A DNA stretch of 46,780 bases from a bacterium (GCA_017431625.1 JAFRKQ010000027.1:1-46780), one strand, 5' to 3'; counted from the stretch's first letter, positions 7,208 through 16,459 are shown. Notes: generated by a model from the letters alone, not told the origin. A program made the numbers and translations.

Positions 7208-8902
7208 TTATTGTAGCAAATTACGTCCTGTCATGGCTGGCGGCTGGGGAATGCCCATGAGCGATAACATGGTGGGGGCAATATCGGCCAAAACGCCATT
7301 GGGCAGAGTCCGTGATTGATTGAAAAACTTTGGCGAGATGACAATAAAAGGTACCGGGAAAGTGGAGTGTTCAGTGTCCATATTGCCCGTATTCATATCA
7401 ATCATCTCCTCTACGTTGCCGTGATCGGCGGTGATAATTAAATTACCACCTTTTTGGTAGACAGCTTTGGCGATGCGCCCCACACATTCATCAACAACTT
7501 CGCAAGCTTTGATGCCGGCTTGCAGATTGCCGGTGTGACCCACCATATCACCATTGGCAATATTAATCACAATCACATCGTAGTCACTATTTTTGATCCG
7601 CTCACAAACCTCATCGGTGATTTCATAAGCACTCATCTCAGGCACGAGGTCATAAGAACGTTCGCCCTTGGATGGCAAAATTACGCGATCCTCACCAGGA
7701 TAGATAAACTCTTTTTGACCATTCATGTAGTAGGTAACAAAGCGTTCTTTTTCGGTTTCACTCACCCGCAGCTGTTTGAGGCCGGTATCGGCAAAAATCC
7801 GACCAATCGGTTGTTTGACTGGTTGGGGCGGGAAGGCTTCGGCCACGGGCAAATTATCTTCGTAGCGAGTCATGGTTACAAAGTACAAATTTTGTAAGAA
7901 ACGTTTGCGCGGGAAAGCCACAGAAGTTTGTGATTGGTGAAGATTGGTTTTTTCGTACTTTTCCGCGTACGGATCGAAGCTAACTTTTTGCTCGCCAAAT
8001 TCTTTTAGGACAAAAGCGCGCGTGAGTTCGCGGGGGCGATCAATCCGATAGTTGGTAAAAATCACCGCATCATTATCATTGATAGTGATCAGATTGCCAT
8101 TGACATCAAGAATATTGGTGGGAGTAATAAATTCATCAGTATTGCCTTTTTGGTGTTCGAGGTTGATAGCAGCAAAAGGATCATTGGCTTTCTCACCAAT
8201 ACCACTGGTAAGACAATCATAAGCGGCCTCAACTCGATCCCAACGCAAATCGCGATCCATCGCGTAGAAGCGTCCCATAAGTGAGACAATTTCGCCCAAA
8301 CCCACCTCTTGACATTTGTTAAGCACAGTCTGAACAATGTCGGGTGATTGATAGGGTGGCGAATCACGGCCATCGGTAAAAAGATGTAAGTAAAGCCGGG
8401 GAACATCATTAGCGGCCGCCATTTCGATTAGTTTGAGCATGTGTTGGAGATTGGCGTGCACACCGCCGCTACCAGCCAAACCCATGATGTGGAGAGCAGA
8501 ATTATTTTTTTTGGCGTGGTCAAAAGCTTTGAGGAAAACTTCATTATGTTGAAAACTACCGTCATTAATTGACATATTTACCCGGGGCAAGTCTTGATAG
8601 ACAATATTACCAGCACCAATATTGACATGTCCAGTTTCGCTATTGCCATCCTCGCCCTTGGGCAAGCCGACCGCTTCGCCAGAAGCTGCTAGTTGAGCAT
8701 GAGGAAAAGACAGCCAAAAAAGATCCATGTTGGGAGTTTTGCCCAAGGAAATCGCATTGCCGGCATTATTGGGACCAATACCCCAACCGTCGAGAATCAG
8801 CAAAACTGTCAGTGGTCCGCTATAAGGCTTGCGCGGTGACTCGGGAGTGAAATCCTTCCCCGAAATCATTGGTTGAATAATATGTTTGTTACCAAATGGC
8901 AT
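7208..8902 (-). CDS. gpmI: 2,3-bisphosphoglycerate-independent phosphoglycerate mutase
   Basis: 564 residues. Interconverts 3- and 2-phosphoglycerate using two metal ions (typically Mn2+) in lower glycolysis. Visible family motifs are LLILDGWG near residue 35, GNSETGHVNIGAG with the catalytic Ser at about 88, GSGGVHANLQH, LHLFTDGRD, MGRFYAMDRD, the phosphatase-like metal-binding GDMVGHTGN and TADHGNVEEM, and a C-terminal EHSTFPVPFI. It is some 50 residues longer than the usual ~510, with about 25 extra residues at the N terminus. The start codon lies 1 nt after the stop of the enolase gene, so the two are one operon and likely coupled. It catalyses the step just before enolase. Confidence 0.95.
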   Translation of the reverse strand: MPFGNKHIIQPMISGKDFTPESPRKPYSGPLTVLLILDGWGIGPNNAGNAISLGKTPNMDLFWLSFPHAQLAASGEAVGLPKGEDGNSETGHVNIGAGNIVYQDLPRVNMSINDGSFQHNEVFLKAFDHAKKNNSALHIMGLAGSGGVHANLQHMLKLIEMAAANDVPRLYLHLFTDGRDSPPYQSPDIVQTVLNKCQEVGLGEIVSLMGRFYAMDRDLRWDRVEAAYDCLTSGIGEKANDPFAAINLEHQKGNTDEFITPTNILDVNGNLITINDNDAVIFTNYRIDRPRELTRAFVLKEFGEQKVSFDPYAEKYEKTNLHQSQTSVAFPRKRFLQNLYFVTMTRYEDNLPVAEAFPPQPVKQPIGRIFADTGLKQLRVSETEKERFVTYYMNGQKEFIYPGEDRVILPSKGERSYDLVPEMSAYEITDEVCERIKNSDYDVIVINIANGDMVGHTGNLQAGIKACEVVDECVGRIAKAVYQKGGNLIITADHGNVEEMIDMNTGNMDTEHSTFPVPFIVISPKFFNQSRTLPNGVLADIAPTMLSLMGIPQPPAMTGRNLLQ

Positions 8903-8903
8903 A

Positions 8904-10205
8904 TTAACCTTGTGTGTTTTGATTTATCAACTGCAGCTCATTATTAATCTGCAAGAGACGATTGTATTTAATGATCCGTTCACCACGATTGGGTGGGCCA
9001 AATTTGACAAACTCAGCTCCCAGACCTACGCCTAAATCAGCAATCAAATCATCATTGGTTTCGCCTTCGCGATTGGCCACCACGATTTGCCAATTGGCCG
9101 AGCGAGCTTGCTTGACCGCGGCAATTAAATCGGTGATAGTGGGTACTTGTCCGGTTTTGACAATCAAGGTGTTGCCGATCTTTTCTTTAATTGCGCCAGC
9201 AGTCAGTTTCACATCAGTACGAGTCATAGAATCAGAAACTACCCGGGCCGCTTTGTCAAATTCATTGGTGAATTCACGCCAAGAACCAAGATCGGAACTG
9301 GCGAAAGGATCCTCAAAAGAGTAGAGGGCGTAGTTTTTATTGAGATCGCGCAAGTAACCAATCCATTGTTTGTTGGACATAGCCTCAGTATTGTCTTTGA
9401 TTTTGTAGCGATTGACAGAATAAAAACTATCGGCGTTAAAATCAGCACCAAAAAAGATGTCACGTCCGATTACTAGTCCAATGCTGCGCGCGGCCTCAGA
9501 CATAAGGTCAAAAGCATCGGTGTTTTTGTAGAGATTGGGAGTATAACCCCCATTGGGACCCACTGATCGGATTGCTCCTTTTGACTTGAGCAAATCGCCC
9601 AAAGCCTTAAAAAGCGAGACAGCAATCTCGAGGGAGCGCTGAAAATTGAGGTGATTGGCCGGGATAATCTGAAATTCTTGGAAGTCAAGATTGTCAGTGC
9701 CATGTTTGCCACCATCAATCAAGCCATAAATACAAGTGGGCACGGCTAGGACACTCGTGAGTGCGTAGCGCTTGAATATATAATAGTATGGTGGCCAACC
9801 ATAAGACAAAGCGGCGGCCTTAAGCACTGCTTGTGAAACCACCATGGTGGTATTGGCACCAATATTTTCCAGAGTTTTGGAGGTGTCCAATCCCAAAAGC
9901 AAAGTATCAATATTCTCCTGATCAATAGGATTCTTGCCGACTAGACGACCAGCAATCTGGGTGTTAATGATATTAACTGCTTTAGTTACACCCATGCCTA
10001 GCATCCGATCGGGATCACGATCACGCAATTCATGATAGCCAACACCACCGCTAAGATTGGCGGTAGAAACACTGGTCACTACCATCACACCATTACTCAA
10101 GGTGAGCGAACATTCGATGGTGGGCACACCGCGTGAATCAAGAATCTCACGCGCAATCAAGCTAGTTATTGTTGTACTGTTATTTTCTGCTGTCAAAATT
10201 GCCAT
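8904..10205 (-). CDS. eno: divergent enolase / enolase-like protein
   Basis: 433 residues from the ATG at 10205. It aligns along its whole length with enolase: REILDSRGVPTIE at the N terminus, GGKHGTDNLDFQEF, GGYTPN, SFEDPF, VKTGQ, GETNDD and VKFG. Metal ligands appear kept (Asp255, Glu298, Asp325), as do Glu177, Lys350 and Lys401. However, the flexible catalytic loop normally reading SGASTG is replaced by STANLSGG. The GDEGGYAPN motif reads GPNGGYTPN, so the catalytic Glu (yeast Glu211) is Asn218. The SHRSGET His (yeast His373) is Asn378. Coupling to gpmI argues for a glycolytic role, but activity is uncertain. Promoter: TTGCTT-17-TAAAAT, 7 nt before the ATG. Confidence 0.85.
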   Translation of the reverse strand: MAILTAENNSTTITSLIAREILDSRGVPTIECSLTLSNGVMVVTSVSTANLSGGVGYHELRDRDPDRMLGMGVTKAVNIINTQIAGRLVGKNPIDQENIDTLLLGLDTSKTLENIGANTTMVVSQAVLKAAALSYGWPPYYYIFKRYALTSVLAVPTCIYGLIDGGKHGTDNLDFQEFQIIPANHLNFQRSLEIAVSLFKALGDLLKSKGAIRSVGPNGGYTPNLYKNTDAFDLMSEAARSIGLVIGRDIFFGADFNADSFYSVNRYKIKDNTEAMSNKQWIGYLRDLNKNYALYSFEDPFASSDLGSWREFTNEFDKAARVVSDSMTRTDVKLTAGAIKEKIGNTLIVKTGQVPTITDLIAAVKQARSANWQIVVANREGETNDDLIADLGVGLGAEFVKFGPPNRGERIIKYNRLLQINNELQLINQNTQG

Positions 10206-10212
10206 AATGCAA

Positions 10213-10241
10213 ATTTTAACGCAAATGCCTATAAAAAGCAA
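10213..10241 (-). promoter_or_regulatory. promoter of the eno-gpmI operon
   Basis: Minus strand: TTGCTT (10241-10236), 17-nt spacer, TAAAAT (10218-10213), then exactly 7 nt to the ATG at 10205. A leaderless transcript is predicted. Confidence 0.6.
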
Positions 10242-10301
10242 GATGATCAGACTAAAACAAAAAAGGTCAAAAGTGCTTCATGATTTGTAGGCTTTTTGCG
10301 G

Positions 10302-10307
10302 TATAAT
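10302..10307 (+). promoter_or_regulatory. -10 box 7 nt before the second GT-C gene
   Basis: Reads GCGGTATAAT, then 7 nt and the ATG at 10315. It is divergent from the eno-gpmI promoter. Confidence 0.65.
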
Positions 10308-10314
10308 AGACGGC

Positions 10315-11931
10315 ATGAAAGCAGCGAAAAAGCCATGGAGTGTACGTTTGCTTGAACACTTGGCTAATAACTGGTTGTATGATGTGATCGGCTTGGTGGT
10401 GATTGTTTATCTGGCCAATCGCTTGTATCGGCTGACAAATATCCCGGTATTTGCCGATGAAGCAATTTATATTTATTGGGCACAGTTGGCAGCTTCTGAT
10501 TGGGGTCGCTACGCTTTTGCTAGCATGAACGACGGCAAGACACCACTGATCATTTGGCTAATGATCCCGCTACTCAAACTTCTTCGTGATCCGTTGGTGG
10601 CAGGGAGGCTTTTGAGTGTTATGTTTGGCTTGGGTCAGATGATTGTGGCCGGTGTTTTTACTGCTGTTTTCACTGACAAAAAACGTTATCATTTCTTAGC
10701 GGCCATCTTGGTGATTTTTTGTCGTGGACTCATGCTCAATAATCGTCTGGCACTTATGGACTCGGCTTCTGGCTTTTTGGTCATGTTGACATATGTGTGT
10801 GCTTTTGTCGGTGCCTTGGGTCTATCACTGGGACGAGAAGAGAAAGCGGCTGACCTGCAACATCGAGGTTGGTGGTGGTTGGCTTTAGGTAGTCTCAGTT
10901 TTGGACTGGCTTTGTGGGTGAAGTTTTCCAATTTATTGATTTTGCCGATGCTGGCGACCATTTTTTTGTTTGATGATCGGCTGGGAGATTATTGGCGCCA
11001 GCGACAATGGCGCGCTTTAGCCCGGGCTTGCGGTTGGACACTAGTTGGCCTGGGTACCATTGTCATCATCGGTGGCAGTCTTTTTGCTACCCTCAAACTC
11101 AGCGCGTCATTTCCGGGAATTTTTCGTCGTGGCGGTGATTTTCTTTATACTCTCAGTGAGTTTAGCGATCGACCCGTGGAGATCATGCTTGGCAACTGGC
11201 GATTTTTTTGGCAAGTGCTGACTAATTACGGTGGCATCATCATGGTGATGGCCACGATTATTTTGGCAGCGATCGAGTTTTTGGGCCCCAAACAACGCGA
11301 GGTCGTTTGGATTTTACTTGCAGCCTTAGCCTACGCTTTGCCGATTATTCTTTTTGGAAAGGTGGTTTATCCACGTTATTATCTACCAGTCATTCCTTTT
11401 GTAATCGTGGCTTTTTGTATTAGCTTGGCCAATATCCAAACGGCAGCTCTTTTTAATTTTAAGACTGCTTTAATTATTCTGGTCATAGGTGCAGGTATGT
11501 ACAATTGTTGGCGACTTCATACTCTGCCGCATCAAGCGGGTCTGCTGCCGGCCGATCAAGAACAGCTTTTTCAGGAGTGGTCATCTGGTCATGGTATTAA
11601 ACAAACAGCACAGTTTCTGGCTCGCAAAGCCCGCCATCATCGGCTTTTGGTAATGACCGAAGGACATATCGGGACTTTACCTGATGGCTTGCAAATTTAT
11701 TTGTGGAAGGCGCAGGAACGTAATAATATGCGCATTGTGGGATTGGGGACACCACCAGTGAAAAATTATGGCGAGTTTGCTCGTGAATTTGCCGACTATG
11801 ATCAGGTGTGGTTGGTAGTTAATTCGCATCGGTTGGAGCTTGAGCCAGAAGCGAGTGCAGGCGCTTTAATCAAGGAATATGCTCGTCCAGGTCGAGGGGC
11901 TCCAAGTCTTCAAGTTTGGCAGATCAAATAA
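10315..11931 (+). CDS. GT-C glycosyltransferase, PMT/ArnT-like
   Basis: 538 residues with about 10-12 membrane spans. The first loop carries PVFADEAIYIYWAQ, where the DE pair sits at the place of the catalytic acidic residues of PMT/ArnT-type transferases, and NDGKTPL, another hallmark of this family. The C-terminal ~130 residues are soluble and probably face outside. The enzyme is expected to move a sugar from a polyprenyl-phosphate carrier to a protein or lipid at the outer membrane face. The GT2 enzyme at 26100 could supply such a carrier-linked sugar (inference). A leaderless start at 10315 is supported by a TATAAT 7 nt upstream. Confidence 0.8.
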   Translation: MKAAKKPWSVRLLEHLANNWLYDVIGLVVIVYLANRLYRLTNIPVFADEAIYIYWAQLAASDWGRYAFASMNDGKTPLIIWLMIPLLKLLRDPLVAGRLLSVMFGLGQMIVAGVFTAVFTDKKRYHFLAAILVIFCRGLMLNNRLALMDSASGFLVMLTYVCAFVGALGLSLGREEKAADLQHRGWWWLALGSLSFGLALWVKFSNLLILPMLATIFLFDDRLGDYWRQRQWRALARACGWTLVGLGTIVIIGGSLFATLKLSASFPGIFRRGGDFLYTLSEFSDRPVEIMLGNWRFFWQVLTNYGGIIMVMATIILAAIEFLGPKQREVVWILLAALAYALPIILFGKVVYPRYYLPVIPFVIVAFCISLANIQTAALFNFKTALIILVIGAGMYNCWRLHTLPHQAGLLPADQEQLFQEWSSGHGIKQTAQFLARKARHHRLLVMTEGHIGTLPDGLQIYLWKAQERNNMRIVGLGTPPVKNYGEFAREFADYDQVWLVVNSHRLELEPEASAGALIKEYARPGRGAPSLQVWQIK

Positions 11932-12001
11932 AATTTTTGTGGGTAAATTATGTCTATTTATGGGTATATTTTTGTACGCACAATGTACTCACAAAAATTT
12001 A
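11930..12001. repeat. AT-rich inverted repeat after the GT-C gene
   Basis: A 15-16 nt arm (AAAATTTTTGTGGGTA) at the gene end is mirrored at 11986-12001 with about one mismatch, enclosing ~40 nt. It could be a weak terminator or a binding site. The rest of 11932-12157 is AT-rich with nothing else recognisable. Confidence 0.5.
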
Positions 12002-12157
12002 CCGGTTTATAGGAATAAATTTTAAATATAGTTATTTTGTGATCATTAAAGAAAATTATTTTGATATATCAATGTTTATTTTTACATCAGTTATTTATCT
12101 TAAAATTGTACTCCTTCATTTGATAGTTTGAGGGTCTTGTGCCTAGTTGATCGGGTT

Positions 12158-15100
12158 TTAGAGACCGCCAGGCTTACACTCGCGCGAGTAACGGAAACAA
12201 TTGATGAGAGTCTCACCGGTGCAATTGCATTCACACTCGATCTTGGTTATATCGCCATTTTCGGTTTCCTTGATACTACTACCATCATCGTGACAACCAC
12301 GAATACAGCTAGCGGTGGCATTGGCAATACATTGAGTCTTATTATCGTCAAACTCCTTGTCGTCACTACCACTTTCATCATCGGCGCAACGCGACTCAAA
12401 GTACGAAGGTACACTTTTACACTTGCGGAATTTTTTGTAAAGGGTAGTATCTTTGGTGTAGAGAGCCTCTTGTTGAATTAAGACATTGCCAATGGGGCCG
12501 CCAGCCGGTAGCCAGATAGGAATATCGCTCAGTTTACTTTTGGCTCCTTGCATGCTAATTTTGCGATTTTGCCGTTTGTCATCTTTGAGGAACTGTTGAT
12601 AATCACTATTGCGGAAATAGGGGGTCATAATTGTTTCCTCGATGATTTGCGATTCATCAGAAAATGGTTCTACCACGTAATAGTCAATGCTCGCGTAGGC
12701 AAAATAAGGAATAAAGACAAAGGCTTTGAGTCGACACAAACAAAAGTCATTAAACTCATTAATTTGTGTGATTGCCGCCTCGCGTTTATTCTCTGCTGGA
12801 GAGGTGATTTCTTTGCTGGTTAGTCCCTTGATATTATCAGTGCCTTTACTGTTACCATTGGGGTTATCAATATCATAGAGGGTGTTATTATCGATCGCGC
12901 CATTAACATATTTGACAATAGCCATTTTGATTTTATCACCATCGCAGTTTTCGCAGTCAATTAAATCACCACTGTAAGCGTGAAATTTAGTACACATGAG
13001 TTTGGCAGGATCTTGCATGCTTTCTTTTAAGGTAGTGATACTATTGACAGTACACGCATTAGCGGCATTTTCACCTATTTTTTTGCGCTTGGCAATCAAT
13101 TCTTTGCGCTTGGCTGACTGTTGACTTGTTTGGAGGAAGAAATTTTTCTCGGAGAGCCCGGGATCGTAGTACTCCTGCAACATATCAACATAGTGAAAAT
13201 CTTCTGACGGCTCACACTCGACACTAAAGGGGTTAAGTCCAGGGTATGTTTCTTTGGCAGTATTACAAAAATTTTTATTGGTAAAAAGTTCTGGCGCTTG
13301 GAAAGGATAAATACGGACTTGATCGGGAGTGATCCCGTCCACACATGGTACTGGTATACAAGCACCTGCTCGCACCAATGAATACTTATAAATTTGCGTG
13401 CGATCGCAAAGCCACTGACGCTTGACCGGGCAGATACGAGTGGTCTGGACCAAGTAAGCCGAACGATACTGGCGTGCCAAATAAAAATCAAGTTTTTCAA
13501 TAGCCAAGCGGATGTAAATTTTGCCTAAATCGGCTTGACTAATGTTGCCCAAATCAGTTTGATTAATTATGTCTTTATCGATCCCAATTTTGCCATCGTG
13601 CAATTTAGAAAGAAGCTTCTCTAGCGCTTGAGTATCATACGCCTCAGTGTCATAAAGACTTTCACAAATTTTCATTCGGTTATCGACAGCTGGCTTAAAG
13701 ATCTTGTTGGCAGCAATTTTGGCCAAGATATCAAGAATATCCGCACTATCACCACCAAACATAGTATTAAGCTGATTACGGAAATCAGTGACTTTGTCGC
13801 CCAAACTACCGCCACTCGCCACCAAAGCTGCTGCCAGTCCATTCCACATATTGTCATTGATTTCGCCGTCTTTGATCATCAAAACAGTCATGATGAGAGC
13901 CAAATCGTGAAGATTGATACGTGTACCGCGGATAGTTTCGCTACCATCAGCTGTGTAATAGAGAGCTTGACAGCCACTATCTTTGAGCAAGTCACAAGTG
14001 CGCACGATGTAAGCGAGATTGGAGAGCTTGAGCGTGCACTTGACTGGCTGAGTCATTTTGGCAATCCAGGCTGACTCAGTCAAAAGATCATCATCTGTGT
14101 TGACATCAGGCCTGGCACCGTATCCATAGTAATTCTCGGCAGAATTCAGTCGCTCGTAAGCGTACTTCTTGTCAGCATTGCGCAAAAGTGGGATCGTGGC
14201 CTTGCTAAAGTCGACATTGTTTTTGCGGTGGAGATAATTAAGATAGGGATAAATATGGTTGACAGACTTGATGTGATAAACTTCATAGCCCTCCATCGCC
14301 ATGTTCTTGGCAATTTGATTGGCGAGATAACCATTGATAGCTTCGTTGGCGATGCTGTTTTCATCAACATATTGTTGAGCTTTTTTGAGGATTGCCTCAA
14401 TAATAATACCTTGAGTTGGAGTTTTGACGTATTTTTCGGTATGCGGCGAAGGTGAAGATGAAGGTGAAGGTGTGCCGCTAGGAGTGGGTGAACTGGTGGG
14501 CGTGGGCGATCCTGGAGCGGGAGTACTACTGCCTGGAGGAGTGCTTGTGGGTGGAGTCGATGTTGAGCCGGGAGTCGTTTCGGTGGCTTTTTGGGCGGTA
14601 GATTTGGCCTCACTTTTGGCTTGCTCTTTGGGTAGTGACATTTTTTCGGCCACCATTTCCTTGATTTTGTTTTCTCCCAGTTTGCTGATTTGTTCAGCAC
14701 TTAGCCCTCCCTTGACATTGTCATAAACTTCTTTGAAATCTTTAGCTTTGCCTAGAGTGCTACTTGCCAGACTACCAAGATCGAGATTCTTGGAACTAGT
14801 GCCTAATATCTGAGCGGCAAGCGACTGGAGCTCTTTATTGCCGACGACACCGGCAACATCAGCCGGCAAATGTAATGGATTGATAGCGTCAGCGCTAGTA
14901 ATGCGACTGACAGCATTCAAGACTTTGTTGGCATCGCTGCCAAAATTGCCAGTGGTGAAAATATTGGTAGCCGCCAGAATGCCTTTGGCCTCATTGCTAC
15001 TAAGACTGCTACTACTCATCATAGAATTCATGCGAGACGCAATGTTGCCGCTGTTGATATTGGTCATATTGAGAATGCCAGTCTTGTCTAGAGCCGAAAG

Positions 15101-15856
15101 GATCTCACCGCCAGTCCCAGTTAGACCACTAGCTCCGGCCACGCTGCCGTTGTTGTTTTTATCATTCAAAACACTATTGGCAATGGCTAAAGCATCGCTA
15201 AAAGTGTCGATGTTGCTAGTGTTCAATTGGGTGGCGATAATTTGTGCCGCAGCCAGACTAACACCTTTGTTATCTTGCAATTGCTGGGCAGTGGTTGCCA
15301 CACTAGCAGCATTGGCTTTGGCTTGATTGACATCGTCTCGACTATCGACAGCCACAATGCTTAGCGCCAAGTCGCTAATGTTGTTATAATTACTGTCGCC
15401 GCGTAATGCGTTTAATACATTATTATACTTTTCCATTGCGATGCGTGCCTGGTTGGTATCCTGGCGATGTTCCATAGCGATCACATTGAGAGCGTAGTCA
15501 CTAGCTCCACTGTAGCGGCTGCGCAAATTAGATAAAACAGACAAGTATTGATTGACACCGGTAATGGCGTAATTATAAGCAGCTTCGGTATCTTGTCCCT
15601 CATCCAAAGCTTGATTGATAGCATCACTGATTATTTGCCCGGCAACATCATCAGGGATAGTTTGTCCACGACTATCAAAGTAGTTTCTCACACGGTCATC
15701 TAGGCTTTCTTCACTGCGGACTTGAATCAGTTGTGTCAGTGCCCTTTGCCAACTGGTAGGGAGCGAAGGCCAGCTGAGAACCACCAATACTAGAGCCAAA
15801 AACAGAAATTTAACTGGTTGCCAGAATGCTGATGTCAATGAATGTGGTTGTGTCAT
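12158..15856 (-). CDS. large secreted/anchored surface protein, unknown, next to pilin gene
   Basis: 1232 residues. A membrane span at about residues 14-33 (FLFLALVLVVLSWP) is followed by an Ala/Asn-rich helical region with loosely repeated units (SDYALNVIAMEHRQDTNQAR and SDLALSIVAVDSRDDVNQAK). A Pro/Thr/Ser linker lies near residues 425-475. A large domain follows, with a Cys-rich C terminus (about ten Cys in the last 60 residues, such as CECNCTGE). No family is recognised. It lies 27 nt downstream of a VirB2/TrbC-like pilin gene and is probably cotranscribed with it. This suggests a surface appendage or secretion-related complex rather than an enzyme. Confidence 0.75.
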   Translation of the reverse strand: MTQPHSLTSAFWQPVKFLFLALVLVVLSWPSLPTSWQRALTQLIQVRSEESLDDRVRNYFDSRGQTIPDDVAGQIISDAINQALDEGQDTEAAYNYAITGVNQYLSVLSNLRSRYSGASDYALNVIAMEHRQDTNQARIAMEKYNNVLNALRGDSNYNNISDLALSIVAVDSRDDVNQAKANAASVATTAQQLQDNKGVSLAAAQIIATQLNTSNIDTFSDALAIANSVLNDKNNNGSVAGASGLTGTGGEILSALDKTGILNMTNINSGNIASRMNSMMSSSSLSSNEAKGILAATNIFTTGNFGSDANKVLNAVSRITSADAINPLHLPADVAGVVGNKELQSLAAQILGTSSKNLDLGSLASSTLGKAKDFKEVYDNVKGGLSAEQISKLGENKIKEMVAEKMSLPKEQAKSEAKSTAQKATETTPGSTSTPPTSTPPGSSTPAPGSPTPTSSPTPSGTPSPSSSPSPHTEKYVKTPTQGIIIEAILKKAQQYVDENSIANEAINGYLANQIAKNMAMEGYEVYHIKSVNHIYPYLNYLHRKNNVDFSKATIPLLRNADKKYAYERLNSAENYYGYGARPDVNTDDDLLTESAWIAKMTQPVKCTLKLSNLAYIVRTCDLLKDSGCQALYYTADGSETIRGTRINLHDLALIMTVLMIKDGEINDNMWNGLAAALVASGGSLGDKVTDFRNQLNTMFGGDSADILDILAKIAANKIFKPAVDNRMKICESLYDTEAYDTQALEKLLSKLHDGKIGIDKDIINQTDLGNISQADLGKIYIRLAIEKLDFYLARQYRSAYLVQTTRICPVKRQWLCDRTQIYKYSLVRAGACIPVPCVDGITPDQVRIYPFQAPELFTNKNFCNTAKETYPGLNPFSVECEPSEDFHYVDMLQEYYDPGLSEKNFFLQTSQQSAKRKELIAKRKKIGENAANACTVNSITTLKESMQDPAKLMCTKFHAYSGDLIDCENCDGDKIKMAIVKYVNGAIDNNTLYDIDNPNGNSKGTDNIKGLTSKEITSPAENKREAAITQINEFNDFCLCRLKAFVFIPYFAYASIDYYVVEPFSDESQIIEETIMTPYFRNSDYQQFLKDDKRQNRKISMQGAKSKLSDIPIWLPAGGPIGNVLIQQEALYTKDTTLYKKFRKCKSVPSYFESRCADDESGSDDKEFDDNKTQCIANATASCIRGCHDDGSSIKETENGDITKIECECNCTGETLINCFRYSRECKPGGL

Positions 15857-15883
15857 ATTTAGATTTGGTGTTAAGCTGCTTTT

Positions 15884-16321
15884 TTATGAAGAACTAACAG
15901 TATCAGATAAAAATTTAATGGTCATAAAGGTGTTGAGTCCCGTGTAGTAACTGATCAGCTGAATAATCACAAATGATGATAAAGCCAGAATAAACCCAAA
16001 AATAGCGTAAGTAAAGGTATTGCGCGCTGTCTCATAACCATTGGGATTGCCGCCAGAGATCATGAGCATAAAAGAGGCATAAACAAACATCAAAAAGCCC
16101 ACGAAGGAAAAAAGCGTCAGGACGGCATTAAGACCATTGGCAATCAAACAAGCAAAACCTTGAATGGTGGCCACATCTTGCGACAAACCACCATTGCCCA
16201 CACACACTGTATCCGTCCAGGAACCAGCTCTGGGGTTGTCATTGGCCGCACGTACTGCTGGCGATACGAATAAAAAACTGGTGATAATCAAAGCTGAGGT
16301 CAGTAGATGCCACTTTTTCAT
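15884..16321 (-). CDS. TrbC/VirB2-like pilin subunit
   Basis: 145 residues. A signal peptide (about residues 1-24, ending VRAAND) is followed by a short region with CVGNGG and C-L, then two hydrophobic helices separated by a polar turn, MISGGNPNGYETARN. This two-helix layout with an SGGNP-type turn is typical of TrbC/VirB2-family proteins, which form type IV secretion pilus or channel subunits. Small relatives are common in CPR genomes. The frame is open further upstream, but a TATAAT 10 nt before the ATG at 16321 and the good signal peptide decide the start. It heads a two-gene unit with the 1232-residue protein. Confidence 0.7.
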   Translation of the reverse strand: MKKWHLLTSALIITSFLFVSPAVRAANDNPRAGSWTDTVCVGNGGLSQDVATIQGFACLIANGLNAVLTLFSFVGFLMFVYASFMLMISGGNPNGYETARNTFTYAIFGFILALSSFVIIQLISYYTGLNTFMTIKFLSDTVSSS

Positions 16322-16331
16322 AAGTAGCCTA

Positions 16332-16381
16332 ATTATACACCAATTTTTGCTCTTGACAAGAACCAGTTTTTGTGATATACT
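16332..16381. promoter_or_regulatory. divergent promoters sharing one -35 element
   Basis: The palindromic CTTGACAAG at 16352-16360 gives TTGACA on the plus strand, with TATACT at 16376-16381 and a 17-nt spacer. It gives TTGTCA on the minus strand, with TATAAT at 16337-16332 and a 16-nt spacer. The plus promoter drives nusA-infB; the minus promoter drives the pilin-like gene. Both cannot be occupied at once. Confidence 0.65.
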
Positions 16382-16387
16382 GCCTAT

Positions 16388-16459
16388 ATCGTCCTTAGCC
16401 TGCAGCGGCACACCTCCGAGTAGCCGTTTTTTAGTAAAAAAGCTCAGGATGAAGACACG
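16388..16459 (+). other. nusA leader with terminator-like hairpin
   Basis: The ~70-nt leader contains CGGC (16406-16409) and GCCG (16423-16426) flanking a short loop, followed directly by TTTTTT (16427-16432). An A-run at 16436-16441 could pair with that U-run. This would allow attenuation, as is known for nusA operons in other bacteria, but the stem is short. Confidence 0.3.

Noticed and set aside
14146-14726. Pro/Leu-rich and Gly/Val-rich ORFs around the Pro/Thr/Ser linker of the 1232-residue protein
   Set aside because: These are shadows created by a low-complexity coding stretch; the main frame is continuous through them.
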